From: Plectosphaerella cucumerina | Lineage: Eukaryota > Ascomycota > Sordariomycetes > Glomerellales > Plectosphaerellaceae | Assembly: GCA_020746995.1 (NCBI GenBank) | Contig: JAGPXD010000001.1 | Span: 6,014,001-6,078,000, forward strand | Direction: 5' to 3' | DNA length: 64,000 nucleotides | Part shown: positions 42,548 to 53,845 of the stretch, piece after piece | Layout of the letters: every line of letters starts with the position of its first letter | Numbering within the stretch: the first letter of the stretch is position 1 | Notes under the pieces: model-generated | Database searches by the model: none | The model's input: the letters and a program-made list of their open reading frames with translations, nothing else | Told to the model about the DNA's origin: nothing | Made by a program: the position numbers and the translations under genes

Positions 42548-44662
42548 GGCGCGACTGGTGAGGAGGATGGTGTAGGTGTCCGTCTCCTCGGGGTGTATTT
42601 GGGATAGCGTCCCAAAATCACGCAGATTTCAGGTGTGTAGATGCGAGGGGGTGTGAGTAGGTGTGTCTGTCGATGGCACCGCAAGCGTTTGGTGTAAGCG
42701 GTGGGAGGCACTCGTATTTCTCGGTCTACTTCAGGGTCTCCGATCCGTCTCAAGTTGTGTGAAAAGGTATCGATGACTTCGGTAGGGTAGGATGAGCAGT
42801 TCGAGTTTCACCACAGTTGTTGAGCGAGGTGGTAGCAGAAGAGTATTGTATTGGGGTCTGTTGGTGGTGGTGATAGTGTAGCAGGCGAGGTAGGTGAGCA
42901 AGTAGAGACGAGTAGGTCGGTCGGGCATCCACCCCCCCAGGCGGCACAGAAGTTGTTTTGTACAACGTGGGAGCGGGGGCGGCCGAGCCGGGATGGTCTG
43001 GGTGCCGCAGATGGCAACGGACGATTTGAAATGCAAACGGGATTGTAATGGCGACAGCGAGGGACGACATCCGTACGGTTCCCGCGAGCCCTCGGGCCAA
43101 GCGTCTGGCGATAACGCCGGCAAGCGAGGAGGGAATGGTCTGACGCGAGGTCAGAATCGGCCGATGCCGACCTGGGCCGTGTGCCACAGTGGCCTTGCAG
43201 CCTCCACGGGTCTCCAGGGGGTCCTTGGCTGGGCCTGACCAGGCGGGGTCTTCAACTTGCCTTTCTGCATTCTGTGCCCGTCTGGTTTCGCAGAGTGTCT
43301 GCGCAGTTGGTCTCTCCTGTTGTCTCTCCGCCTGATGAACGCTGTTGCAGTGCGAGTCGGTGAGGTCCAATGTCCAGATGGCTATCTCCGAGCCACGGCC
43401 AGGCCACAAGTCCCCGCTGCCGCCCGGCAAAGATCTGGTTTTGTCAGACGTCTCCATCTCCGATCGGGCGAGTCGGCGTCGGTCTTACCACACTCTCCAC
43501 GGACAGCAGAGGGTTCCCCATCGTCTCATCCGTCATTCCCATCACTCGCATGTCATTGTCATCCCTTTCTGCCAGCGGACCCCGTCCCATCTGCTGACAA
43601 TTGTCGGCGGATCACTCGATCGGTCCCGGCATGTTCTCTGCGGAGTTGGTGGAGGAGAGGGGGCACGAACCGTCTTATTCCGTTTGTCGGTACCCGTCGT
43701 GTCTTCATCAGCGGACCGCCGGCGCTCCATGATGACATGGCATGGTATGGCGCACGGCCTGCCGGTCCAGCCTTGTTTCCTCGAAGCGGTGGTGTTGTTC
43801 CTGCTCCGATCTGAGAGCGGCATGATTCGGGCTGAACAGGAACGGATATCATCATCATGCTTCGTCGGACCATTCATCAGCAGCTTTGCTTCTCGCGTCC
43901 GCCATTCGTGGCCCGTCGACAATGTAAATGCAAATGCGTATCGCAACCATATTGCTGCTTTGTCAGATCATGCCCAGCTCCGGACCCTGATTCTTCGCTG
44001 ACCATGTCGCGGTCCCGGCATGGAAATTGGGTGGAGCGGAATGGCGGTAGGAACGGCCGAGTAGACAAACTCCGGCAGGTTCTTCGATGTAATGGACAGG
44101 GGAAGGGAAGGGAGATCTGAGGCTGGGGTCGGTTCCTGTCCCTTTCCAAGTTGATCGATGGGAGTTGACACTGTGCTTTCGTCCCCTATAGGCGACACCC
44201 CAGAGCTCCGAAAGTCAGTCTCAGCTGCCTGTGGCCTCGTTTTAGGCTTCCGTCTTACAGTGCGAAACCCTATCCCCTACCCTCGACCCCTGTCCTCAGC
44301 CCACTCCGATATTCCATTTCCATTCAGCGCACCGCCCGAACCTGCACTCAACCTGAAATCCTCTCCCGCAACATCTGATGATCGACACGCACGCCTGTTC
44401 TCCCTCAGCCGTGCTCCCGCAAATCCCAGGGTCTCCTCCCACCGCCCTGGATCCCACACCTCGGACAACCAACTCCCGAAAAGCCCCTGCAGGATCACAC
44501 CCGTGGCGCCCCGGCCCCTGCCGCCACAGCCCGCCCTCATCCCTCCATCTCACCACCATCGCTCATGACAACGACACACATCAGCTTGTCTTGCATCATC
44601 TGTAACCTACATCGACTTCTCTCCTCTTCTATCTCGGGGCTTCCCGTGCCCAGGCGTCGCCC
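42548..44662. promoter_or_regulatory. 2.1 kb divergent region, unknown gene / Msh1
   Basis: Head-to-head intergenic DNA. Frames within are random-looking, and no domain or splice chain was found. Repeated GTAGGTGAG/GTAGGT-type G-rich elements lie around 42880-42920. Confidence 0.5.
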
Positions 44663-47600
44663 ATGTGGGCCAGACCCTTCCTCGTCTGTCTGGACGCCAC
44701 TCCCCCGTTGCTGCTGAAGCCACATACGCGTCTGCTCGCCTCTGGTACCGCCTGCATCAGTCATGGACGGCATCGCAACTTCCGCGGCAGACGGTATTTG
44801 CGCACCGCAGCGGACTCGGCCGCCGGCACCGGCACCGGCACGGACACTACCACCGGCACGGGTGCCCGAAAGCGAGTGCGAAAGACCAAAACGACAGTGA
44901 GGCTCGAGGACTTGCCCCAGGGTCTCCTAGCCCATGTCGAACCACCTCAGGCTCTGCCGGACAAAGATGCTCAAGATGCCCCTGAACCTGCTCCTACCAA
45001 CGACGAGGAGGGCCCGTCGTACCCTACAGTCGTCTCGCAGGCACGCAGGAACATGATCAAGTTCAACAACTGCGTCCTGCTCACCCGCGTCGGTGGCTTC
45101 TACGAGCTATACTTTGACCACGCCGAGGAGTATGGGCCGCTGCTCAACCTCAAGGTCGCTCAAAAAAGGACCAGCGCCGGCTCTGTCCCCATGGTAACTA
45201 CTCACCTCCGTGCTCTCTCTCTCTCTCTTCGTGTGCCGCGTAGTCGTCATCCTCCCAGTGCCCTTGTCTGATATCGTGTCCTAGGCAGGCTTCCCCTTCT
45301 TCCAGCTGGACCGTTTCCTCAAGATCCTCGTCCAGGACTTGAACCGCTATGTGGCCGTTGCCGAGGAATTTCCCAACAGCGCCCTTGACAAGGTCAAGTC
45401 GGGCGGATTGCTCCATGATCGCCGGGTTACGCGCATCATCACCCCCGGCACTCTTATTGATGAAAACTTCATGGATCCGTATGCAAACAACTACGTACTG
45501 GCTATCCATGCTGCTCAAACGGTCCATGAAGCAGCAGCGCCGTCTGACTTGACCGCCAGCGATGAGGCTGTGCCTCTTGCTGCTGCCGGAGATGCGCCAA
45601 CTGCGCCCTTAGGCCTTGCCTGGCTGGACCTGTCAACCGGCCAGTTCTTCACTCAGGCCACCACCATGGCCGCCCTGTCCTCTGTTCTCTCGCGCATCGC
45701 CCCCAGAGAGGTTGTCCTCGACCAACAGTTCGAGTCTCAAAAGGACCATGATCTCTTCGCCATCCTCACCGAAGACCGCCACCTCGTGACCTTCAGCACA
45801 CTACCCGACACGGCAAGCCTCGACGACTGGGCCCCCATGCTCGAGTCCGAGATACCGCCCGACACCATCAGCTCCTTCACCGAAAGCGAGGTCACAGCCG
45901 GCAGCCTCCTCCTCCGCTACGTCGAGGAACGGCTTCTGGGCCTGAGCATGAAGCTTCAGCCGCCCCTGCGCCGCGAGAATATGGACATTATGCACATCGA
46001 CAAAAACAGCATGCGCGCCTTGGAGATCAAACAGACAATCCGCGACGCTAACTACCGCGGCAGCCTGCTCCACGCCATCAGGCGGACCGTCACAAAGAGC
46101 GGTGCCAGGCTGCTCAACGAGTGGCTCAGTGCCCCGTCGACATCACTCGATGTCATCAACGACAGGCAGAACCTGGTGGCCCGCTTCATCGACGACGCAG
46201 ACCTCCGGGACGGTATCATACTCCTGCTCCGCAGAAGTCACGATTCCCAGCGGCTAGTGCAGAAGTTTGCACTGGGACGAGGCGACCCGGATGACCTGCT
46301 CGCCCTGGCGAGCACCGTGTATGCCACGGAGAGCATAGCTTCGCTGCTGCTCGAGGCGGCGGCAGCCAAAGACGGCGGCGACTGTCTGGCAGCGATGGCC
46401 GGCCGCCTCCATCTTGAGGAGACGCTCAAGCTGGCCCGCAGGATCAGAGAAGCCATTGACGAGGATGGCATTGTCCAGCAGCACGAGCTAGAAGAGGGTG
46501 AAGCGGGCGAGATGATGGCGCTCGCCCAGGACATCATCAACGCCGAAGGGTCCCAGGAAGACGCCGTCGCCTTGCCCAAGGGCGCTGTCAAGAAGGCGAA
46601 CAAGCGACCCATCTCGGTGAGGGAGTACTACGCTGACGATAATGAGGCCTGGATCATGAGACCGGATGCCAGTCCGGCATTGACACGCCTCCATGACCAT
46701 CTCGCTTCCCTTCACACTGCGAGGGAGTCACTCGTCGAGACCCTGCGGGAGACGCACGGCACGCCATCGCTGACCCTTCGCTGGACCCCTGGGCTCGGCC
46801 ATATTGCTCATGTCAAGGGCAAAGATGCCCGAGTCATCATCGACGCAGACGTCGGCCGACCCATCAGCGCCTCCCGTTCTACGCGGTCCTTCCATCTCCC
46901 CGAGTGGACCGCCCTCGGTCAGAAACTCGACACAGCTCGCCTTTCCATCCGCGCCGAGGAGCAGCGCGTCTTCACCTCGCTGCGCGAGCGAGTTATCGTC
47001 AACCTCGTCAAGCTCCGCCGTAACGCCGCCGTCCTCGACGAGCTAGACATCGCCACGTCCTTCGCCAAGCTCGCCCTCGAGCAAGGCCTCGTCCGGCCCA
47101 TCCTCAACAACTCGACGGCTACCACCATCATCGGCGGCCGCCACCCGACCGTCGAGGGAGGCCTGCGTGAGCAGGGCCGCACCTTTGCCAAGAACGACTG
47201 CCTCGTCGGCGGCGGCGGCACCAAACTCTGGCTCATCACCGGTCCCAACATGGCGGGCAAGAGCACGTTCCTGCGGCAGAACGCGCTCATCACCATCCTT
47301 GCGCAGCTCGGATGCTACGTCCCCGCCGACTACGCTGAGCTCGGCATCGTCGACGCCATCTTCAGCCGCGTCGGGTCGGCAGACAATCTCTACCGCGACC
47401 AGAGCACCTTCATGGTCGAGATGCTCGAGACGGCGCAGATCCTGCGGGCCGCGACACCACGGTCCTTCGTCATCATGGACGAGATCGGGCGCGGCACGAC
47501 CCCTGAAGACGGGACAGCCGTGGCCTACGCGAGCCTGCATCACCTGGTCACTGTGAACCAGTGCCGGGCGCTGTTCGCAACGCACTTCCACGCTGTCGCG

Positions 47601-47882
47601 GATCTGGCGGCCAAGGCGGGGCTCTGCGGACAAGATGGCAGCGGCGGAGCAGTAGACATGCACTGCACGGATGTGGAAGAAGATGGGCATGGTGGATTTG
47701 TCTATGTTCACAAACTACGGAAGGGTATCAACAGGCAGAGCCATGCCCTCAAGGTCGCCCGGCTGGCAGGTCTACCCCTTCAGGCTATCCGCATGGCGAA
47801 GCAGGTGCTGGAGGAGCACGAGCAGGCTGGTGCCAGGGACCATATACAACAGCAGCATCACGCAGGGGCCGGCGATGGATAA
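44663..47882 (+). CDS. MSH1: Mitochondrial MutS homolog Msh1
   Basis: Exons 44663-45193 and 45285-47882 encode 1042 residues; the intron holds a CT repeat and ends CCTAG. The N-terminus is rich in Arg, Leu and Ser with few acids over about 50 residues, fitting a mitochondrial presequence. MutS domain I is marked by FNNCVLLTRVGGFYELYFDHAEEYG (the mismatch-wedge GxFYE; here GGFYE) and QKRTSAGSVPMAGFPFFQLDR across the splice. The clamp and lever helices follow. The ATPase has TGPNMAGKSTFLRQN (Walker A), STFMVEMLETAQILR, FVIMDEIGRGTTPEDGTAVA (Walker B and D loop) and LFATHFHAVADL. Msh1 binds mismatches and recombination intermediates in mtDNA. The Phe-x-Glu mismatch motif sets it apart from Msh3-5. 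Confidence 0.94.
45213..45229 (+). repeat. CT dinucleotide tract in the Msh1 intron
   Basis: CTCTCTCTCTCTCTC-type microsatellite in the 91-base intron; probably part of the polypyrimidine-rich intron body. Confidence 0.7.
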
Positions 47883-48370
47883 TCATTCCAGGTCAACGAA
47901 GGACCCTTGTATAATTTTGTACCCTAATTCTTGCAACAGTTAGCCTTGATACCCCCAAACTGGTAGTCTTTGGTTCAGAGAAGGAAGAAGAAAAGGCAGA
48001 AGATGTTGCGATCCCTCATACGGAAAATGTATAGTCTCATCCATGAAAATTCAGGGTTAAAAAGCTCTTGAATACGTTTTGATAATCATCGGGAATTGTG
48101 AAGCAAGCGGCGCGCGGAAGACGAGTAGAAGAAGAAGAGAGTATCGACTGACCTTTTGGGGGGTGCGTGGAGAATGCGCGAGGCATTTCACACATCACCT
48201 AGCATGCGATGTTGAGGCGAAGGCTGTTTCTTGCCAGCATCAGTTTGGTTCATTGATGCAGCCTCAGCGGGCATGCAAAACTCGTGTCGTGTCTATGATG
48301 AACGTGTCTTCGTAAACCCGACAGAACCCAATATGCGAACCGAACCGGACCGGCCGTCATTTCATCGTAT
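47883..48370. other. Tail-to-tail spacer, Msh1 / P0
   Basis: This 488-base convergent 3' region is AT-richer than its surroundings. No gene is supported. Confidence 0.5.
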
Positions 48371-49636
48371 TTAGTCGCTGGCGAGAGAGTTAGCAAGAAC
48401 TGCAGAAGTGAACGGGAAGGCGGGGAGACATACAAGAGACCACCGAAGCCACCATCGTCCTCGGACTCCTCAGCCTCGGACTCCTCCTTCTTGGCCTCCT
48501 CGGCCTTGGAGTCGCCACCGGCAGCGGCAGTGGGAGCGGCGGCGGCGTACGCATCGGGGTTGGCGATGCGGTCCTTAAGCTGCTCAATCTCGGGCCAGGA
48601 GAACTCGGTCTCGATGGCGACAGCCAGGACCTTCTTGTAGCTGTTGACAAGAGAGTGGATGACCGAGGGGAGGGTGGGGTAGTTGGTGGCCAGGGAGATG
48701 GCGGCAATGGCGGTGATGGCGCCGGTGAAGGTCTTGAGGAGCTGCTCCTCGCCAATGTCGAGGACAGCGGGGTCGAAGACCTGGCCGTCATCGTAGACCT
48801 GGGCAACACCCATACCGTAGGTGAAGGGAGAGATGTTGAGCAGGTTGAGGAGGGTGGCCTCGGAGGGGCCGACCTTGTTACCGGCCTCAATGAGCTTCAG
48901 GTCGGTGGTGATCTCAATGGTACCACGGGCAATCTTGGTGGGGACACCGAGGGCCTGGAAGAACGAGGTCTTGCCGGGCTCCATGCCGGTGTTGCCGGCG
49001 GGGATCCAGACATCGGCGGGGGCGACGGCACCAGCACGGGCGGGGGCGGCGACCTTGTTGTCGGTGATCTTGTTGCGGACGGTCTTCAGGTCCGAGTTGG
49101 TGAAGACGAAGCCGATGTTACCCTTGACGAAGGGCAGGAGGCGCTCGTACTCGGGGTGCTCGGGGATGAAGGTCTTGAGGGCACGACGGATCTGGACGGG
49201 GTGTCAGGGGTTGCGTGTCGCGGAGAGGGACATGAAGGGGGGACATACCATGGTGTTCTTGCCCATGAGGACGACGGCATCCTCGCGGAGAGCCTGACGA
49301 ATCTGGTGGGTCTGCTGAGAAGACTACGCGCAGTTGTGTTAGCTACCTGTTTTGCGTAGTCCGTCGCGTGGTTCGAAGCTTGGAGCCCCAGGGTTTGCTC
49401 CTCGGCACACTCCCCAGCAGCTCTTCAAGTCTGACCGCGCGACGGTATCGGTTCGGTAGGCTGAATACATACCACACTGTGATGGGTGGTTAGCTAATGA
49501 AGCAGGGCACCCAGTCGCAAAATGCTTTGGGAAAAACTCACTTGTCGACGGTGACGATGAAGACGGCACGGTACTCCTCGAGCAAGCCCTTGAGCTTGTC
49601 GAAATAGCCGGCCTTGTTAGCAGATTTGCCCCCCAT
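48371..49636 (-). CDS. RPP0: 60S acidic ribosomal protein P0 (uL10)
   Basis: Five exons, 49636-49542, 49476-49473 (4 bases), 49323-49249, 49191-48434 and 48377-48371 (7 bases), encode 312 residues. The microexon TGTG is required to read DNVSSQQTHQIR, the conserved P0 segment. Other marks are MGKNTMIRRAL, GNIGFVFTNSDL, AGNTGMEPGKTSFFQALGVPT and KIARGTIEI. Near the end come an Ala/Gly hinge, an acidic ESEAEESEDD run and the terminal FGGLFD, the P-protein tail that recruits translation GTPases and is the target of stalk-binding toxins in other systems. P0 anchors P1/P2 dimers at the 60S stalk. The gene is head-to-head with TRM82 over 388 bases. Confidence 0.96.
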
Positions 49637-50024
49637 ATCTTCTTTCTGTTGAAGGCAGGATGTTTAAGGGCAAACGGTATTGGTATGTGGAATTGGGTAT
49701 CGAGATGGGGGTTGGTGATGAGGGAAGTTCCAGTTCGGAACGCGGCTAGAGAGATTTACTCGGTTTTGCGGAAAATCTGTGTGCTGGGCAAGCGGCCCGT
49801 TAGGGTTGGATTGCGCTAGTCTGGACGTGGACTAGTTTGGCGGAATCTTGGCGTTGGCCCATGTCGGTACGTACCTTTTTTTCTTTATGGTGGGGCATCC
49901 CGAGACTGAGGTGAGAGGAGCTTCACTCAGTGACTCGAGGTTTTCCTGACATCTCAGGAGGACTTACAAGCAGATACTCAGCCATTGGATCGACTTCTCG
50001 GGCTCATACGCACCATCAAACGAC
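49637..50024. promoter_or_regulatory. Divergent promoter, P0 / Trm82
   Basis: 388 bases lie between divergent starts of a ribosomal-protein gene and a tRNA-modification gene. Pyrimidine-rich leader segments lie on both sides. A shared translation-linked control is plausible but unproven. Confidence 0.55.
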
Positions 50025-51753
50025 ATGAAGCTTCCGTTCAATATCGTGCGGCCTTGCGGCAAGATTTTGTTTGGCGCAAAGGGTGGCAAGATTCACTCTT
50101 TCGTCCTCGAGGATAGGACTCATCTCTCGACCTGGAAACACCCCGATGTCGACAAAGTAGCCGAAGCCAAGGCGGCAAATATTAAGGCAGAGGCCGAGGC
50201 TTCTGCTCCAGTGGAGGGCAAGGCCGACAGTGAGCCAGTTGAGGATGGCCCTCCTACAAAGAGGCAGAGGCTCTCTGGTGAGGAAGACACCAAACCGGCG
50301 GCTGATGGTGGCGCAATGGAGGTGGACGAGCCCGCCGTGACACAAGACAAGTCTCAGGGTGATGGAAATGGTGCTCAGGACGGGCAAAAGAAGAAGAACC
50401 GTCAGGCATACGCAAAGGGGCGCATGTCCGTACGGGTTCCTGATCAACCCTTTATCACCCACCTCCAGGTTACGAGTACTGGAAGCCACCTGGTCGCCAT
50501 CTCGGGCCACGACAAGACCATCTGGGTGTTTGAGCACAATGGCCAGGGCTCTCTCAAGGCTCTCAGCCAAAGGTTGGTCGGCATCGCGTCGGAACGTTGA
50601 AACATGCTAACACTACAGCAGAACTATGCCCAAGCGTCCCTGCGCCTTCGTCATCACACCAAACGACAAGACAATCATCAGCGCTGACAAGTTCGGCGAT
50701 GTCTACAGCCTTCCCCTAATCCCCTCGCCCGTGACCGAGAAGTCCGCCTCCGAGCGATCAACGCCCGCACCAACCTCGCAGAAGGAGAAGGAATGGAAGC
50801 CCGAGGCCACCAACCTCACCGTCCACTCCGGACGCAACCTCGAGTCTCTCCGCCAGCAGCGCCTCCAGGCCGAGAAGCGGAAGAAGGAAGGCAAGCCGCA
50901 GGACCAGGCCGAGAAGCCCACCTTCGAGCACAGCCACATCATCGGCCACGTCTCCCTCCTGACGGACCTGTGCCTCGCGGAAAAGTGTGGAAGGAGGTAC
51001 ATCCTCACCGCCGACAGGGACGAGCACATCCGCGTGTCGAGGTTCCTTCCGCAGGCGCACGTCATCGAGGCCTTCTGCATGGGCCACAAGAACTTTATCA
51101 GCTCCATGGCCGTTGCGGCTGGAAGGCCGGAGATTCTCATCTCTGGTGGTGGCGACGATGAACTTCACGTTTGGGACTGGCTCGACGGCAGACTTCTTGC
51201 CAAGTTCGACCTCGCCCAGGTCGCACGCCAGTCCTCGTCTGAACTGACCAAGCTGGCTGTGGCACAAATCGTCACCGCAAAGGCTGATGATGGCCAGAGC
51301 ACAGTCATCCTTGTCGGCTGCGAAGGGTATGTCTCTCTCTTTTTGCCTCATCACGTACAGAAGCTAACAGCTGGTAGAATCCACTCTCTCTTTGTCCTCT
51401 CTCTCCCCGCCACGTCTGCAGATCTCAAGCTGGAGCAGGTGGTCAGCCTGACGGGAAGCCCGTTGCACCTCGCCACGCTTTCGAACGACAAGGGCTCCCT
51501 GCAAAGGGTCCTCGTGGCTACTGATGCGGGAGAAGACACCGACTCCACCAACGCCCGCGTCGTCGCGCTCGATTTCACCACCGGAGGCCTCACTGTCGAC
51601 GAGAGTTTTCAGCTTCAAGCCGGCTCGGAAGAAGACGAGCCAGACCTTGCTGCCGAGGATGTGCGGAAACTCCTCCGCGGTGTCGAGGATCTTAGGAAGC
51701 ACCGGTCAGAGTACCAGGATGGCGATGCTGAGGAGGCACAAGATGAGGCATAG
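50025..51753 (+). CDS. TRM82: Trm82, WD-repeat subunit of tRNA (m7G46) methyltransferase
   Basis: Exons 50025-50572, 50622-51326 and 51378-51753 encode 542 residues. The second intron (GTATGT...GGTAG, 51 bases, with GCTAAC branch) is an exact multiple of three and contains no stop, so it can be read through. It was removed because its signals are canonical and its translation breaks the WD pattern. Trm82 stabilises the catalytic Trm8 and the pair makes m7G46 in tRNA. Landmarks are a fungal N-terminus (MKLPFNIVRPCG), an acidic/basic low-complexity insert, FITHLQVTSTGSHLVAISGHDKTIWVFE, RPCAFVITPNDKTIISADKFGDVYSLPL, HVSLLTDLCLAEKCGRRYILTADRDEHIRVSRFP-like blades and ISGGGDDELHVWDW. The GHKNFISSM segment is typical of Trm82. 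Confidence 0.93.
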
Positions 51754-52419
51754 AGAAGAAGTTGCAATATGGGGATGGCCTCGAAAATACCAGCATTGAT
51801 GGATATCCTTTACAGCAGCGCAGGCAGTGTTGATCAAATACCCGTGGGCCTGCGGATCACTGGTCTACAACCTGAGGTGGTTGCAGAGGCACCTGGATGG
51901 CCCATCTGCCGAGTCACGTCAAGCATAAATAGGACCGATGGCCCCCAAGGGCCCGAGCCATAAACATCCTCTTCGTACCCAGACGGCGAAACTGAAAACA
52001 TTCACTAATGCGTTACTAAATCCTCTATGCCTCTAAACGCCTCCCAGACCAGTTCTCGACTTGCCGCCGCGAGAAATGGAAGCCGCATCATTACCACGAT
52101 CATTCGCGGTGCGGCCTGTTCAGCATGCCATGCCCGGGCCATCGCCACCGGAAAAAAATGCAGGCGCTCGGAACCGGGGGACGATGCGTTGGTGCAATGC
52201 TCAAATCGTCCGAGGCTCATGTCAGTCATGCAATACCATCCTGCCCGTGCCATGCCGCCCCCGCCTTTATCTTTTGACAATCGTCCCAGTTGACCCGGCA
52301 GACGAAGGGTATCCTTCCGCGTTGATCAGAAGTCACCTGTCACACGGGTCGTTCGTCCCGTCATGATATGTCCCCGGAGCAAGGCGTCCGTCGTCTCCTC
52401 AGACTCTCGTCATGTTCGT
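51754..52419. other. Tail-to-tail spacer, Trm82 / Ydj1
   Basis: 666 bases of convergent 3' sequence. No gene is supported. Confidence 0.5.
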
Positions 52420-53845
52420 TTACTGCGAAGCGCACTGGACACGCTCGCCGTGCTGGTGGCCCTCCTCGTCGTCCTCGTCCATCGGACCGGCACCGCCACC
52501 GAAGCCGCGGGTCTGGGCTTGGCTGTCGATGTCCTCCAGATCGGCGGGCTCGGTCATAGCGTTTGGCGGGGGCGCGCTCTCGGCAGGGGGGGCGGGCAGC
52601 AGCTTGCGCAGGGACTCGAAGCCTGCCTCATCCTGGAGCCATCCCTTCTCGGGGAACTTGACGGAGAACTGGATGTAGAGGTTGCCGTGGTCGTGGTGGC
52701 GGTACGACGGCATACCCTGGCCACGAACCATCTTGACCGCGTCTGAGATGTAGTGTTAGCAGCAATTTCTGAGGGAAAGGGGGTTGTGTTGGCAACATAC
52801 CAGGGCTGATAGCCTCGCCGGGGAGAATGTCGATGCTCAGCCACCTCTCATCGAGGTGCTCGATGTAGAGGGTGCCACCGGCCAGTGCCGTCACGAGCTC
52901 GATCTCGGCCTTGTAGAAGAGGTCGTCCTCCTTGCGCGTGAAGCGGGCGTGGGGCTTCTGCTCGATCTCGAAGACGACATCGCCTGCCTGGATGCCCGGT
53001 GCCTGGTCACCCTCGCCGCGGAACTCGACCTTGGTACCACTCCTGACACCCTTGTCGACGTGGACGTGGAGAACCTTCCGGTCGACAACAGTCTTCTTGC
53101 CATTGCACTGCTTGCAACGGTCCTTGGGGTTGATAATCTCGCCCTCGCCGCTGCAGTCGGGGCAGACGGTCTGGAAGCGCTGGATCATGGGACCCATCTG
53201 GCGCATCATGGTCTTCATGCCATGTCCGTCGCATCCGGTGCAGCGCTTAACTGCTCCGTCCTTGCCGCCACGACCTTCACACTTAGTGCAGATGATGGAG
53301 CGCTGCAGAGCCAGCTTGGAGATCTTGCCACGGTAGATGTCCTCCAGGGAGACCTTGTGGGTGTGGTGGATGGTGCGGGCCTTGGGGGGGCCGCGGCTCT
53401 GGCCGCCGCCGCCGCCGAACATGCCGCCGAAGCCGCCGCCGCCTCCGAAGAACTGGGCGAACAGGTCCTCGGCAGCCATGCCACCGCCGCCGCCGGCACC
53501 GCCCTCAAGGCCAGCCTCGCCATACTGATCGTAGATGGCGCGCTTCTGGGAGTCGGACAGAATCTCGTATGCGTGGGAGATCTCCTTGAACTTGTCTTCG
53601 GCGGCCGGGTTGTGCGCGTTCTTGTCTTTTGCGCGGTCAGAGACTGAGGTGTAATGGGGAAGGAGGAGGAGGAGTCGACATACCAGGGTGGAACTTGAGA
53701 GCGCCAACCTTGTAGGCCTTCTTGAGCTCTGCATCGGTTGCCGTAGGGGCGACCTAAAGGCGTGTTAGCAGGGGTGGTCGAGGTCGGTACAGGATGAGGG
53801 TGGACATACGCCGAGCACGTCGTAGTACTTGGTCTCCTTGACCAT
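52420..53845 (-). CDS. YDJ1: Type I Hsp40 co-chaperone Ydj1/Mas5
   Basis: Exons 53845-53810, 53753-53684, 53625-52801 and 52742-52420 encode 417 residues. The J domain spans residues 1-70, with the HPD motif made by the second splice (HP|DKN). A Gly/Phe-rich region (GGMFGGGGG) follows. The zinc-finger region has four CxxCxGxG-type repeats: CTKCEGRGG, CTGCDGHGM, CPDCSGEGE and CKQCNGKKT. Next come the substrate-binding beta domains (VHVDKGVRSGTKVEFRGEGDQ) and a dimerisation tail. The protein ends CASQ, a CaaX box identical to that of yeast Ydj1, predicting farnesylation and partial membrane association. It stimulates Hsp70 ATPase and helps protein import and folding. Confidence 0.96.
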
